In this document: positions 11,660-21,912 of the stretch, one piece after another
How the letters are laid out: each line of letters begins with the position of its first letter
How positions within the stretch are numbered: the first letter of the stretch is position 1
Source of the DNA: Apostichopus japonicus
Taxonomy: Eukaryota; Echinodermata; Holothuroidea; Aspidochirotida; Stichopodidae
Reading direction: 5' to 3'
DNA length: 64,000 bases
Assembly (NCBI RefSeq): GCF_037975245.1
Contig: NC_092568.1
Span: forward strand, 21,478,501-21,542,500
Made by a program: the position numbers and the translations under genes
Notes under the pieces: generated by a model
Told to the model about the DNA's origin: nothing
Databases searched by the model: none
Seen by the model: only the letters and a program-made list of their open reading frames with translations

Positions 11660-14320
11660 TTTGGGGTCTATATTTAATCGCTGGCCATATATGATATCTC
11701 ATTAATTTAAAAAGAATTTACATCATGAACTGGGGTATAAATTATCCTTCTGTATAATTGTCAACATTTTAGCTTTCATTTCCTGGGGTTTTTGTTTATT
11801 TGACAAATACTCCTTTTTGGTATAGAAAGTTACCGTAGTAAATTTGATAATTGTTTAACATAAACTATATTTGTTTATGTACTGACTTTTAATTAGGAGA
11901 TTACATGGAGTATGAATATTAATTGCTCTGGGAATAAATTATCAGGTATTGCCATAGCAAAATGCTATGGACGTAAATGTGCTACACACATGCAAAGATG
12001 TAGATCATTGTGGGCAGAAAAAAAAGCATATTTTCCAGTAATTTAATTATGAGACGTAAAAATTATTAACTTCTATAAAACTGCTACTGAAAATCTGAAA
12101 ACTATATTAACCCAACTCATTCCGTGACATAATTTGACATGTAACAGAACATTAATGCTTCAAACTGTTCATGAAAACACGTGGTTAATTGAATCTGCCT
12201 TTTATTTAGGCCACCCTGTGATTAATTACAGTCTCCGGGTGACAAATTTGTCAGAAGGTAATAAAATCCTTAACTAATTGCTATAAATCAGGGCAATCTC
12301 TTAAAGTTAAAAAAAGGGTTAAGATGACATGTGCAAGTTTGAACATTTAACTGCGTGCAGTTTTGTTTTGACCATGCTCCGTACTGTTCTGAATAAAATT
12401 GCTCCAACGTCAAGAGATTTTAAGAATGTAGAGGGATATTTTGTGTCTAAAGAAGCTATAGTTGATATGTCCGAAACCAGAATTTATCTTCAGGGGTACA
12501 ATTTTTGGGAATGAGGGGAAAGTTAGGGGCTATTGTAGATGGGAGCAAGAGGATTTGGACGGAAAAAGAAAAGAACTGATCAACAAAAACAATGCACTCA
12601 AAATATCACCATCCTCTGAAGTGGATGCAAAATAAATATCTTACTAAATTTTCGTAAAATTGACCCAGAGGAAAGTTCCATTTTGCCCGGCTATTGGTGT
12701 ACCTTTCAATGTCCCGCCATTAAAGTAATGCAAGCATTAAACATTTATTGTTAATGTACATTATATAGCTTTGGTGCTATGCAACTGATGCTAATATTAA
12801 AACAATACCACACTTCCAAATTACTTGAAACACAAACAACGCACACGGCTAGGCTATAGGCCTGCAAAGACAGTTTCGTAGATTCGATTTGAAGGCCTAT
12901 TCCAGTCATTTGCATCGATCTTCTGGGGACAACAGATGCGATAGCGATTACCCACTGACTCAATGACTTAAAACGAGTATCGTGCCATTAATCAAACTAA
13001 GATACGGGCCTAGATATAATTTGCCAAAACAATTAGAGGGTTAAAACTAATTATGATTTTCCACTTGGTTGTCTGTATTTTGTTGTCCATATGCTTTTGT
13101 GTTGAATTATGATCACAAGTATTAAACAGAAAAATGAACAAAATTCTCACATTGGACTCTATTAACATGAAATGAAAACTTGATGAAAAAAATCAAGGCT
13201 AATGAGCTATACCGAGTGTGACAATTTAGGATTATTACATCAAATAGCAGAAATGAAAAATGTACCCGATATGAACCTAAAACTTGTTTTCTCTAAGGTG
13301 ACATTGGATATGGGCGAGTGTACTAAGAATATCACTAAATGACATGCAGCAGTACACAACAGCAGCATGTATGTATGAGTATACTGGAGTCTACAAATAG
13401 CACACATTGAACATTGCCTTACTTTAATTAGAAGGAGGCAAATGGGACAAGTTTGTTTTACAATTGAACTGTTTGGGAGCAAGGGGAGGGGGAGGAGGGG
13501 GGGGAGAGAGGTGTCTACACAGGCAGGAAAAAGAACTTACAATAGTTTTATTGCTTGGACTGGTAGGAGGCAAATGAGATTTATTCACAAGTGTAAACTG
13601 GGATGTAATAGTAGTAGTAATTTAGTACTTTATATCCCTTTTACCATGTACCTTTAAATTGCATAATAACTATACTGTTAGTTAAATGAACCATTCTGGA
13701 GTAATCTGTAGATGTTTCCACTTTTTCAAATCTACCATAAAAAGTCAGCTGTTTTTTTCTCATTTCTCTCTCTTGAGATAAAGAAAAAAGAAAAAAAAGT
13801 TTTTTAAAAAAGGAAAAAAAATGGGCAAATATAGTAACAAATTTTCCAGATGCATCACCTTTCTCCTGATCAATTTATCTGGGTGCACCATCTCCCCCCC
13901 TCCCAACCCCACTCCACCCCGATCAATTTTCAAAATAAAGCAATTGTGATCAGTGCGAGCGACAGAATTCCTGGCAATAAAAATACGTAGGCAAGCAGGA
14001 CGTCTGAGATAAATTTAGTATCTGAGAAATTTCTACAAGAGTAAAAATTAACAGGAAGATGAAAAATTGATGCACTCAGAAGCTTAATTTTCAGCAACGG
14101 GAGGTGACAAAAATATTGTATCAGGTAAGAATATGAAAGTTTATATTATATACTTCTGTAGAAGAGAATGATGACATTTTATATATTAATGGTTCGGCTT
14201 TTAGGATCGGAGCAAAACGTGACCAAGTCTATATAGATCTATTTACAGAGCGTTAATTATATGATTAATTAATCTTTTGACGTAACCGCAGTGGAGAACT
14301 TGAAAGAATTGGGAATTGGG
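11660..14320. other. AT-rich stretch with simple G- and A-rich patches
   Basis: No gene recognised. G-rich simple sequence at about 13480-13510 (runs of four to eight G) gives a glycine/arginine-rich 71-codon frame at 13442-13657 that I do not accept as coding. A purine A/G stretch lies at 13780-13820. Confidence 0.5.
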
Positions 14321-14344
14321 TATCCTATGCATATATATGTATAT

Positions 14345-14381
14345 GTATCCATATATATATATATTAAACATATATATATAC

Positions 14382-14440
<59 letters not shown>
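14345..14440. repeat. (TA)n microsatellite
   Basis: Near-pure TA repeats with two TTAAACATA/ACATTA interruptions; the longest uninterrupted run is from about 14384 to 14440. It directly precedes the hairpin at 14454-14492. Confidence 0.95.
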
Positions 14441-14446
<6 letters not shown>

Positions 14447-14453
14447 TTAAGGT

Positions 14454-14492
14454 TGTAAGCCACTGAAAATAAATGTTTGACAGTGGCTTACA
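14454..14492. repeat. Short perfect hairpin (12-bp arms)
   Basis: TGTAAGCCACTG at 14454-14465 is the exact reverse complement of CAGTGGCTTACA at 14481-14492, with a 15-base A/T-rich loop. It sits between the TA microsatellite and the large palindrome, so it may be part of the same complex insertion. Confidence 0.85.
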
Positions 14493-14496
14493 CCCT

Positions 14497-14567
14497 TTTC
14501 AGATTGGCGATAGCAATGTTTATAGATATATATATGTTTATATATATGTTTATAAATAAATATATAA

Positions 14568-14635
<68 letters not shown>

Positions 14636-14854
14636 ATATATATATGTTTATATATATGTTTATAAATATATATATGTTTATAAATATATATATATGTATA
14701 TATATATATGTTTATAAATAAATATATATATATATTTATTTATAAACATAGATATATATTTATTTATAAACATATATATATATATATATATATATTTATA
14801 AACATATATATAAACATATATATATCTATAAACATTGCTATCGCCAATCTGAAA
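14497..14854. mobile_element. 358-bp AT-rich palindrome, probable fold-back element
   Basis: The outer arms, TTTCAGATTGGCGATAGCAA onward at 14497 and its mirror ending at 14854, are perfect inverted repeats for at least 55 bp (through ATGTTTATAGATATATATATG and further). The interior continues as TA with GTTTATAAATA / TATTTATAAAC blocks facing each other, so the whole element can fold with imperfections near the middle. Only the outermost roughly 25 bp are of normal complexity. No coding capacity; the open frames at 14477-14896 read through TA repeats. It could be a MITE or a palindrome born by inverted duplication of a TA microsatellite flank. Confidence 0.85.
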
Positions 14855-15561
14855 TTTTCTTCAAAGAGATGTATCCACCAAATGAACATTTACTGATAGT
14901 GATGTGTTCCTTATATAGTCATCCATGAAGATGTGTTTTCACACTTTTTTACAGTTTTAAACTTTTTCCTTGTACAGACTGAAACTAATGATAGCAACAA
15001 TAAAAGTAATAATTACATTCCACTCTAATGTGATTTCACTGTATCATTGCAAATTATCTACATTTGACCAAAATGAACCAAAAAAGGCTACTTCAATTTG
15101 CATGAATATCACAAAAGTTGTCCAAACAGAAGAAAATCAGGGAAATAATTTATTCGGTACCGTATCACAAAATGCTATGCGGGATGGGAAAGCTGAAAAT
15201 ACACAAATGCAAATTTAGATGTATATAGATTTTTCTTGTTTTTTTTTTTATGAGAAAGAAAATTCATAAACCTCTTTACACTGGTATACCAAATGTGAAC
15301 AATTAATACATATCCTGAATGAAGTACATTTTGATGAGTGATCAACTGACCACTTAAGAAGCAAAAAGTTTGATTCTTATTTGTAACTAGCTCAGCTGGG
15401 CTTTACGATGTACAAAGCTAAACAAAGAGATGTGTAGGTAATCTCATTTTCTTTTCTCTTTGAATGTTGTTTTTATTAAATGTAAAAAATATTAATAAAT
15501 ATAATTTTAAAAGAAATTGAAGAGGACTAATTTTTGCCTTGTTGAGTTCTTCTCTAACCAG
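14855..15561. other. AT-rich stretch, nothing recognised
   Basis: An 82-codon frame at 14970-15218 (with LSTFDQNEPKKATSICMNIT) is free of simple repeats but has no domain and no splice context I trust. Confidence 0.45.
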
Positions 15562-15629
15562 GTGATATTCCGTACATGAGAGAGAGACGACTTTTCGACA
15601 TCTCTTCGAGACTGTTCCATATTCAGTGA
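15562..15629 (+). CDS. Candidate short exon after a strong acceptor
   Basis: TTGAGTTCTTCTCTAACCAG ending at 15561 is a good polypyrimidine acceptor. In the frame starting at the third exon base, 21 codons run to TGA (DIPYMRERRLFDISSRLFHI and Q, stop at 15627-15629). The other two frames close sooner. The peptide is not recognised. With further splice-like signals at 16024, 16108 and 17098 on the same strand, it may be part of a small multi-exon transcript, coding or not. Confidence 0.22.
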
Positions 15630-15901
15630 GAGATCCAAAGCTTCAAAGATTTATCGATCGTGTATCACCTGGACGACACTAATAAAAACCAAGTAGGACG
15701 ATATTCTGGAACTTTTAACACCGTGCACAGTTTGTGTACTTTTTAGTCGTACTGTACTGCAGTTCAAATTTCAGTTTGAAAACTATACTTTTGACCGTCA
15801 TTGTGGGTCTTTGGATGGATTGATTGATTCGATTGATTACACAAACACTTTCGATCATTTTCGGGAGGATTTTACTGACTCAGGAAGGAAGGAAGGTCCG
15901 A

Positions 15902-15982
15902 ATGGCAACAAACTTTACAACCATGCAGGAAGAAAAAAATGTTGGGATTGCTATCACTGTTAGTAACAGAAAAGGGGGTTAA
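15902..15982 (+). CDS. Candidate 26-aa small ORF
   Basis: ATG at 15902 has G at +4 and opens MATNFTTMQEEKNVGIAITV followed by six more residues and TAA. It lies between the exon-like segments at 15562 and 16025. It could be an upstream ORF of a transcript across this region or a chance frame. No homologue recognised. Confidence 0.15.
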   Translation: MATNFTTMQEEKNVGIAITVSNRKGG

Positions 15983-16024
15983 GAGATGCACTGTCCCAAA
16001 AATAACACAACTTGAAATTTTACA

Positions 16025-16107
16025 GACATCATGCCGTCACTTACAAGAGCGATGAGCCCAAACTACGGAGCCAGACATTCGGAGATAGTGCAAGACCAAT
16101 GTCATGT
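16025..16107 (+). CDS. Candidate exon bounded by acceptor and consensus donor
   Basis: ATTTTACAG at 16016-16024 and CAT|GTAAGTAT at 16107/16108 bound an 83-base segment with GC content well above its flanks. From the ATG at 16031 it reads MPSLTRAMSPNYGARHSEIV and five further residues, ending in phase 0 at the donor. The donor is a near-perfect consensus; the acceptor has a weak pyrimidine tract. A phase-0 acceptor at 17098 could receive it, giving a 35-aa product, but that pairing is inference. I recognise no protein family, so a non-coding transcript is equally possible. Confidence 0.33.
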
Positions 16108-17098
16108 AAGTATCATTTTATTCTTGTTTCTTTATATTCTCATAATTTCTGAAATTTATTTTCAGCTCACTATTTCTTGTCATGTTTTCTACAGTCCTAC
16201 TTTGTTTTTAGTTCAATTTTTAATTTGTTTCTAAACTAAGAATTTGATCCTGAAAGTGTCCATGACTTTTTTTTTTTCTTTTTTTTTTACAAATTTATGT
16301 ATCTTCAAGAAAGATTTATCCTTACCATAACAAAATGCTTTTGAAGAACATTTAGAATGATGAGCTCACCTACCACCCCTCCCACCCCCCACTCCCCCTC
16401 GAATTGTATATCTTTATAGCAGAATGGATGACGCAAATAGTTTATCTGGTAAAACACAATTTACCTTTATAGAAATAACAATTCTAGGAAAAAGATTATG
16501 TATCTTTTCTCGCCCCCCCCACCATCCCCTCCCCATTCCCAATATATTAGTGAAATTTTTGTCTGAATTATATGTCCCATTGTCCCTAACTAGAGCATCC
16601 CTTTTATTTGAGGAAGCAAGAAATATTTTGCGGATATTGCCGTTTTCTGAATCGAAACATTTTTCAAAAGTCCCTAAAAATAGATGTTATTTACCTCATT
16701 TTACCTCCCATTCTCTATAATTCATGACACCCTATGAGGTAAAGACTTTTCTAAGAAATCTTTTCATTCCGTTTCAGCTTTCTAAATTTAAGCAATAAAA
16801 TATCTGGAGTGACTTTGAGTTCGCTTTCCAATATACCTCTGACATTCATAATCTCTGTTATAAGTCACAAAGTTAAAGCCAGCAGAAAGAGTAAACAAAG
16901 GTCTAAAAAAAAGGGGGGGAGGGGGAAGGGGGAGGGCAAAAGAACGATGGTGACCAGTTTTTGCCCGCTTCACAGACTGCAGTGTAACTTATACCCCAAA
17001 CTGTACGTCAAAATCTTCTATTATATATATATATAAATATATAGACATATATATATATGTATACTTTCATATTCCCTTTAACTTGATTTCTGCTTCAG
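16108..17098 (+). other. Possible intron between 16107 and 17099
   Basis: It begins GTAAGTAT and ends TGATTTCTGCTTCAG. It holds C-rich and G-rich simple patches (16378-16400, 16510-16540, 16910-16935) and a TA run at 17023-17060. A second acceptor-like TTCCGTTTCAG lies at 16768-16778 and opens an 85-codon frame through G-rich repeat sequence that I reject as coding. Confidence 0.3.
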
Positions 17099-17131
17099 CT
17101 GTATGTTGAAGGCCTCAAGGAAGAGAATTAA
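17099..17131 (+). CDS. Candidate terminal exon with nearby polyadenylation signal
   Basis: A strong acceptor (CCCTTTAACTTGATTTCTGCTTCAG, described here in two parts: CCCTTTAACTTG and ATTTCTGCTTCAG) ends at 17098. The exon then reads LYVEGLKEEN and TAA at 17129-17131. An AATAAA lies at about 17145-17150, a suitable place for a very short 3' UTR. The frame is phase 0, compatible with the donor at 16107. The combination of acceptor, stop and AATAAA is suggestive but each is short, and the product is unknown. Confidence 0.28.
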   Translation: MYVEGLKEEN

Positions 17132-17683
17132 TCGTAGAAATTTCAATAAATGACTTAGCATTGCGACAAAATGTCAGTCTGCCTCCAAATTATTCACTGC
17201 ATGCATGCAAGTTTTTCATCTTCTCTTTCTTTGCCCTGTTCAGCATTAACATATTTTCGAGGTAAGCACTGCTACACAATAGCATGCTTGGCAAAACAAA
17301 TTGTGAATTTCTTGTGGTCGAGTTTCTTTGCTCGGCGAAGAAGCTACTGAGAGGCCGGGGCGGGTTTGAACGGGACTTGATCAAAGCCATTGAGGGAAAA
17401 CCCTAGCATATTGTTTACTGGAGTCTGAAGAAAGAGAAACCTATAAAAAATAACGCTGCGCAGTCGAGTAAACGGGGTGGGGGGGAAGAAGAAAGAAAGA
17501 AAAAAGGGCAGTAAATTTCAGTTTCCTTCGAGCGCTTTCACAAATTTAATTCGAGTGGTTGTTTGAGCACGGGTCTTAAATAATGGAGTATACATGTACA
17601 TAATTTAGTACTTGTGTTACCAGCTATGAATAATCTAACTTGAAAATGTGGCTATTCTCTTGCACAGAAAGGAGAAATGTTCC
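17132..17683. other. Non-coding stretch, nothing recognised
   Basis: A consensus-like donor word (CGAG|GTAAGC) occurs at 17262, but no acceptor pairs with it convincingly. The 66-codon minus frame 17190-17390 has no recognisable domain. A G8 run lies near 17480. Confidence 0.45.
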
Positions 17684-17796
17684 AAATTGCTATAAAAGTA
17701 TGATTTTCATAGATCATAGATGATTTGACATCATTTGACAAATTGATATAAAATTATGGTTTTCATAGATCATAGATGATTTAACAACATTTCATG
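17684..17796 (+). repeat. 56-bp tandem duplication
   Basis: Two copies start at 17684 and 17740 (AAATTGCTATAAAAGTATGA and AAATTGATATAAAATTATGG). They share an identical TTTTCATAGATCATAGATGATTT core and differ in a handful of bases. Confidence 0.9.
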
Positions 17797-19006
17797 GGCA
17801 ACAACTTATACACTAAAGACTTAAACTAAAGACACCTAAATGGGAAAAGAAAAATATGGATTTTTTAATATATATGGAGATAACTGGAAAGAGAGAGATT
17901 AAAACGACTTTAATACATTTATGATTCCCATGTCATAGCCATGAGATGTAAATGTTTTAATTTACAGGCCTATTTTTTCGAATTTTTATCCAGGGGATCA
18001 GCAGTACATTCTTAATTCATCTACTGTATGCAAGTTTCTTAACTATAAACTTTTTAATCTATACTTTCACATCCTAAAATGTGGGCTTGACAATATCAAA
18101 ACTCATATCAATATTTCCAAACACACACAATTCATATTCCAAGACTTATTATGCGGTGAAATATTTTATGATCCCTCTGATGTAAACATTCTCTGAAACA
18201 GAGGACTATGTTTCCAGTGCAACAAACATGAATTTATATGAGTTCTGAGTCTCAATACACAAGTGAGCTGTTTCAGACGTAATTATGGAATGCAGCTGTG
18301 GCTGAAGTGTATACAATTTATGTACCCTCAAAAAGTGATTAAAATCTTTCTAAGAATGAATGAAATCTGTATATTCTCTCTCCATAATATTTCTGGCAAT
18401 AACAAGGTATAGTGTTTGCTTTTGAGCAACATTCTTTCTTTTTGCTTTTAATTTTTGGATGGAAAATTCCTTTTGTGAACTCAAGAATTGTTACCACAAC
18501 CATTTCTTAATGGAAAGAAAACGAAATTAAGACTTTATGGTATCAATTTTTTTTTTTTTTAAAGTCTTGATTGACTTTGTAGGAAACACAAATTTGAAAA
18601 TAATTATGTAAATGTAAAATTTTGTTTAAACATCTTCCAAGGTTAATTTTCAAAATATTTACATTTCAAAAATCCATGAAATGCATTTATCTGTCTGAAA
18701 ACTGTCAAAACCAAGGCTGAGATGCTCTGTATGGATGTGTCGCAACATTCTTTGGACAAACATGTTGCAAGCATGCAGGCCCATATATAGATGGTATTAG
18801 ATTGATACAATGCACAGTCATGTGAGAAACTGGTAATGGAACAAATAGTTCTAATTAAGTAAAACTAAAGTCAAATAAAGAACATGCCACTGTTACCTAA
18901 ATGCATTGTTGTTGAGGACAAGGTATGGTTTCATTGGGTTACTACTTAGAGGCGTAGCAGGAACTGGTGGTTCAGACAGTTCATTAAAACAACTGGGCCT
19001 CAATGT
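17797..19006. other. AT-rich stretch, nothing recognised
   Basis: A short inverted pair, AAGACTTTA and TAAAGTCTT, flanks a T12 run at about 18531-18567. No gene recognised. Confidence 0.5.
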
Positions 19007-19046
19007 CCATCCAGGGGTTAGCTCATGACCATCCAGGGGTTAGCTC
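19007..19046 (+). repeat. 18-bp word duplicated at 22-bp spacing
   Basis: CCATCCAGGGGTTAGCTC occurs at 19007-19024 and again, identical, at 19029-19046. Confidence 0.9.
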
Positions 19047-19840
19047 CTCCTAATTGTTTTCAGCCGACAGATCACAATTAGTGCAAGTCATATATTGGCA
19101 TGAATTTAAAATGACTTGTTTAATGTGTAATGATGTTGTACAGGAGTAGACATTAATTTTGATTCAGGTCTTTTTCTTAAAAAGAATTTTAAAAATTAAT
19201 GAAGATTGCACGAAAAATCAACAGGATTATACTACACTAATATATTTAAAGTGATGAAAACTACAGCACCATTTTGCACCTTTCTCATAGGACATAGGAT
19301 ACCCCTAACCCATGCATGCTGAACATCAGCCCACATCGGTGCCTCCCCTCCCCCCTCTCAATAGGAAACTTGAACACTGACTATGGGCCTGCTGTCTAGT
19401 GTACTTTAGAAGAAGGGAGGGTGCCCCTTTGGCCTCCAGATCTCACTCTTGTACAGGGCTTGACCTGAAAAACTAGCTACAGGACTGCTCCGGGGGTGCT
19501 ACCATAGATCGGTTTGAGAAATTTGACTTTTATTTTTTTTTTAATAAATCTAACCTGCATCTGCATTAGCAGTTGCTTTAAGTATAACACTGTTACACAA
19601 TGGCTAAAGAATGTGGGAGTCAGGACAGGTAAGGGCCATAGCCCCGCTCCCATTCCCCCTCCCCCTCAATAAGTTTCACAATATTGATTTTTATATGGGC
19701 GTATTGCTGCTACAGGTGGCAATTCAACATCACTGAACATTCCGTGTGGTTGACGGCCGTCAAATCTATGAATAGATTCAACACTTACAACATAATCACC
19801 TCTACACTGCATGGCCTGATGTAAGCAGTGACAAACTTAC
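19047..19840. other. Non-coding stretch with C-rich patches
   Basis: C-rich simple patches occur at about 19345-19360 and 19645-19665. No gene recognised. Confidence 0.5.
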
Positions 19841-19889
19841 CAGGAACAGGTGATTTTCTGATATGTTAGCATTTAGAAAGTCTGAGCAG
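19841..19889 (-). CDS. Candidate 49-base exon on the minus strand
   Basis: On the minus strand a strong donor (CTG|GTAAGTTT, plus positions 19841/19840) is preceded by a segment starting after an ATAG acceptor-like site with a TTTCTCCTGTTGATTC pyrimidine-rich stretch upstream. One frame is open throughout: CSDFLNANISENHLFL. The branch region is not obvious and the exon would be short. Product unknown. Confidence 0.15.
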
Positions 19890-19936
19890 CTATCATGCGT
19901 TAGAATCAACAGGAGAAACGTACAGACGCATTGTCT

Positions 19937-20252
19937 AAATTTACCTCATTCAAGCAGTTATATATTAGGAGCGGTAATAAACCTAGGAACATGTTACTTA
20001 ATATAAATACAAAGCGAAATACAAAGGCTGACCTTTGAATAAAATCAACAATAGTAACATATTCATATATCTAGCTACATTTGCCTTAATTCAAGCAGTT
20101 ATATATGAGGAGCGGTAACAAACCTAGGAACATGTTACATCATATAAAATACAAAGCACTTTACAAAAGCTGACCTTTGAATAGAATCAACAATAGGAAC
20201 ATATTCATATATCTAGCTACATTTGCCTCTTTCAAGCAGTTATATATTAGCC
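19937..20252 (+). repeat. 141-bp tandem repeat, just over two copies
   Basis: CAAGCAGTTATATAT starts at 19951, 20092 and 20233, 141 bp apart each time. Copies one and two share GGAGCGGTAA...AAACCTAGGAACATGTTAC, a GCTGACCTTTGAATA block and an AACATATTCATATATCTAGC block. The third is cut off after about 20 bp. Confidence 0.92.
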
Positions 20253-21842
20253 ACAGTTGCAAGCAAGGCTAATTTAGACCAGAGTTATTGATGTGAATTA
20301 TTTAATTCTACTAGCCATACTGGTATGTTGCCCAGCTATGTTGGGTGAGACCATGCAATCACTCCATTGTTTCTTCATTATAGATTAAACAGCAACTATG
20401 TTAAGTTCACATATTCTTAGCAATGAAATATGTATCCCATATCCTATAATTAGAAATAGGAAGGTATCAAAGTTGTAGAATTAAGTGAAAAAATAATTCA
20501 TCTTTCCTCATTTCAATTTAATTTAATTAAATTTCCTACTTTTTTTTCTAATGTTACCAACTAGATTTAAGGCCAATTGTCTTCATATTTTCTGGACAGA
20601 ACAAATCTTGAAAAAGCTTAAAAACCATCAAACATTTTATGACTATACTTGAACATACTGCAAATTATCAATAGAAAATTTAGTTTCTGTCTAGCTTTTG
20701 CACCGAAAATTTCACATAAGAATTCATTTATATTTTTATATAATTTTTTATAAATGATTGATGTTGGATAAAACTCAACTCGATTGAACTTTAACATCTT
20801 CAGAAACTAAAGAATTGAGAACCTACTCGATTCACACGGCAGCATTTCTGATTAAAAATACTGCCTTTTTAATAATGTGATAATGTTACTACGTAATCCT
20901 TATGGCGATGCAGTGGACTGATTTACAGCGCACCGCTATAACATCTGGCTTTACATGTATTATGTACTAATTAGACTTCTGTAATTGATCAATTCCTACA
21001 ATCCTAGAGTGAGAGCTCCTTGAAATTTAACAGATATGGCACGTACAAGCTGATCATTGACTATGCTGTAGATGACTTATCATATAGAATCAGAGAGATA
21101 TAAAGAACTTCGCACAGCCAACCTGATCTGCTTGGCATTATAAATTTTCGTCATTTACCAAAAGTTGCGGTGAAATCGACCATGGTCGCTTGAGAGCCTA
21201 TTTTGGCACAGATCATTAACATTTATTTACTCAAAGAGAAGGTTGCTCGCAGGACTAGGGTTAAAGTCTCAGAGGAGATAATTTATGTAGAGTAGTTACT
21301 ACCATAAATTTCCCTTTTTGCGTGTGAGAAACGATTAAGGGGATAAAGGAGAGGATTTCTCAGAGATTTGGAAAAGATTTCGGTTTGGTCACTGCATGTA
21401 CGAGATGGATCTAATGTTATCGTCTATACAATGTCAGATAAGAATCTGGTTTTACCATCAACACAATACCACGAAGAAGAATGAGACCATCAAGAACCAT
21501 CAAATACTTAATCTTAGCAAAACTGAAGAAGAAAGAGAAAGAGAGAGAGAAAGATAGATAGAAAAGGAAGAAGAATGCCAAAAAAAAAAACTGGGCCAAG
21601 AAGTTGATCTGAGATGAGTTATCTAAAGTGATGCAATGTAATACAAATACACGCTTTATGCAGATCAATGTATGGCATGCGGGTTGCCTCGCGATACCAA
21701 AATACGTCATTCTCCAACTCCACGGGGAATTGAAAAATGAGAGAGAGAGACGGACGGATGTATTGTGTACTCTTTTCCTTCCTCTGACTTGTTTTTACAA
21801 ATGACAATGACAAATGGGGATGGCTGAATCAGATCAGCCTTC
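20253..21842. other. AT-rich stretch, no gene recognised
   Basis: A purine-rich AGAGAGAAAGA stretch lies at 21530-21570; it gives a phenylalanine/serine-rich 97-codon minus frame (21417-21710) that I reject. No exon with supporting splice sites was found. Confidence 0.5.
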
Positions 21843-21912
21843 ATGGCGATCAAAGATGAATCTCGAGTATCGGCTTTGAGAGTTGCCGACGACGCAATTG
21901 ATGTTCCATCAG
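21843..21912 (+). CDS. Candidate first coding exon
   Basis: ATG at 21843 (G at +4) opens MAIKDESRVSALRVADDAID, then VPS, and reaches a plausible donor, TCAG|GTGAAC, at 21912/21913. The segment is GC-raised relative to flanks. The minus strand is also open across it: a 122-codon frame, 21707-22075, containing SPDGTSIASSATLKADTRDS. One of the two may be an exon; I cannot choose with certainty and recognise neither. No downstream partner exon was identified. Confidence 0.2.

Noticed and set aside
16779-17036. 85-codon frame after an acceptor-like TTCCGTTTCAG
   Set aside because: Much of it is lysine/glycine sequence from an A- and G-rich simple tract, ending in a TA run.
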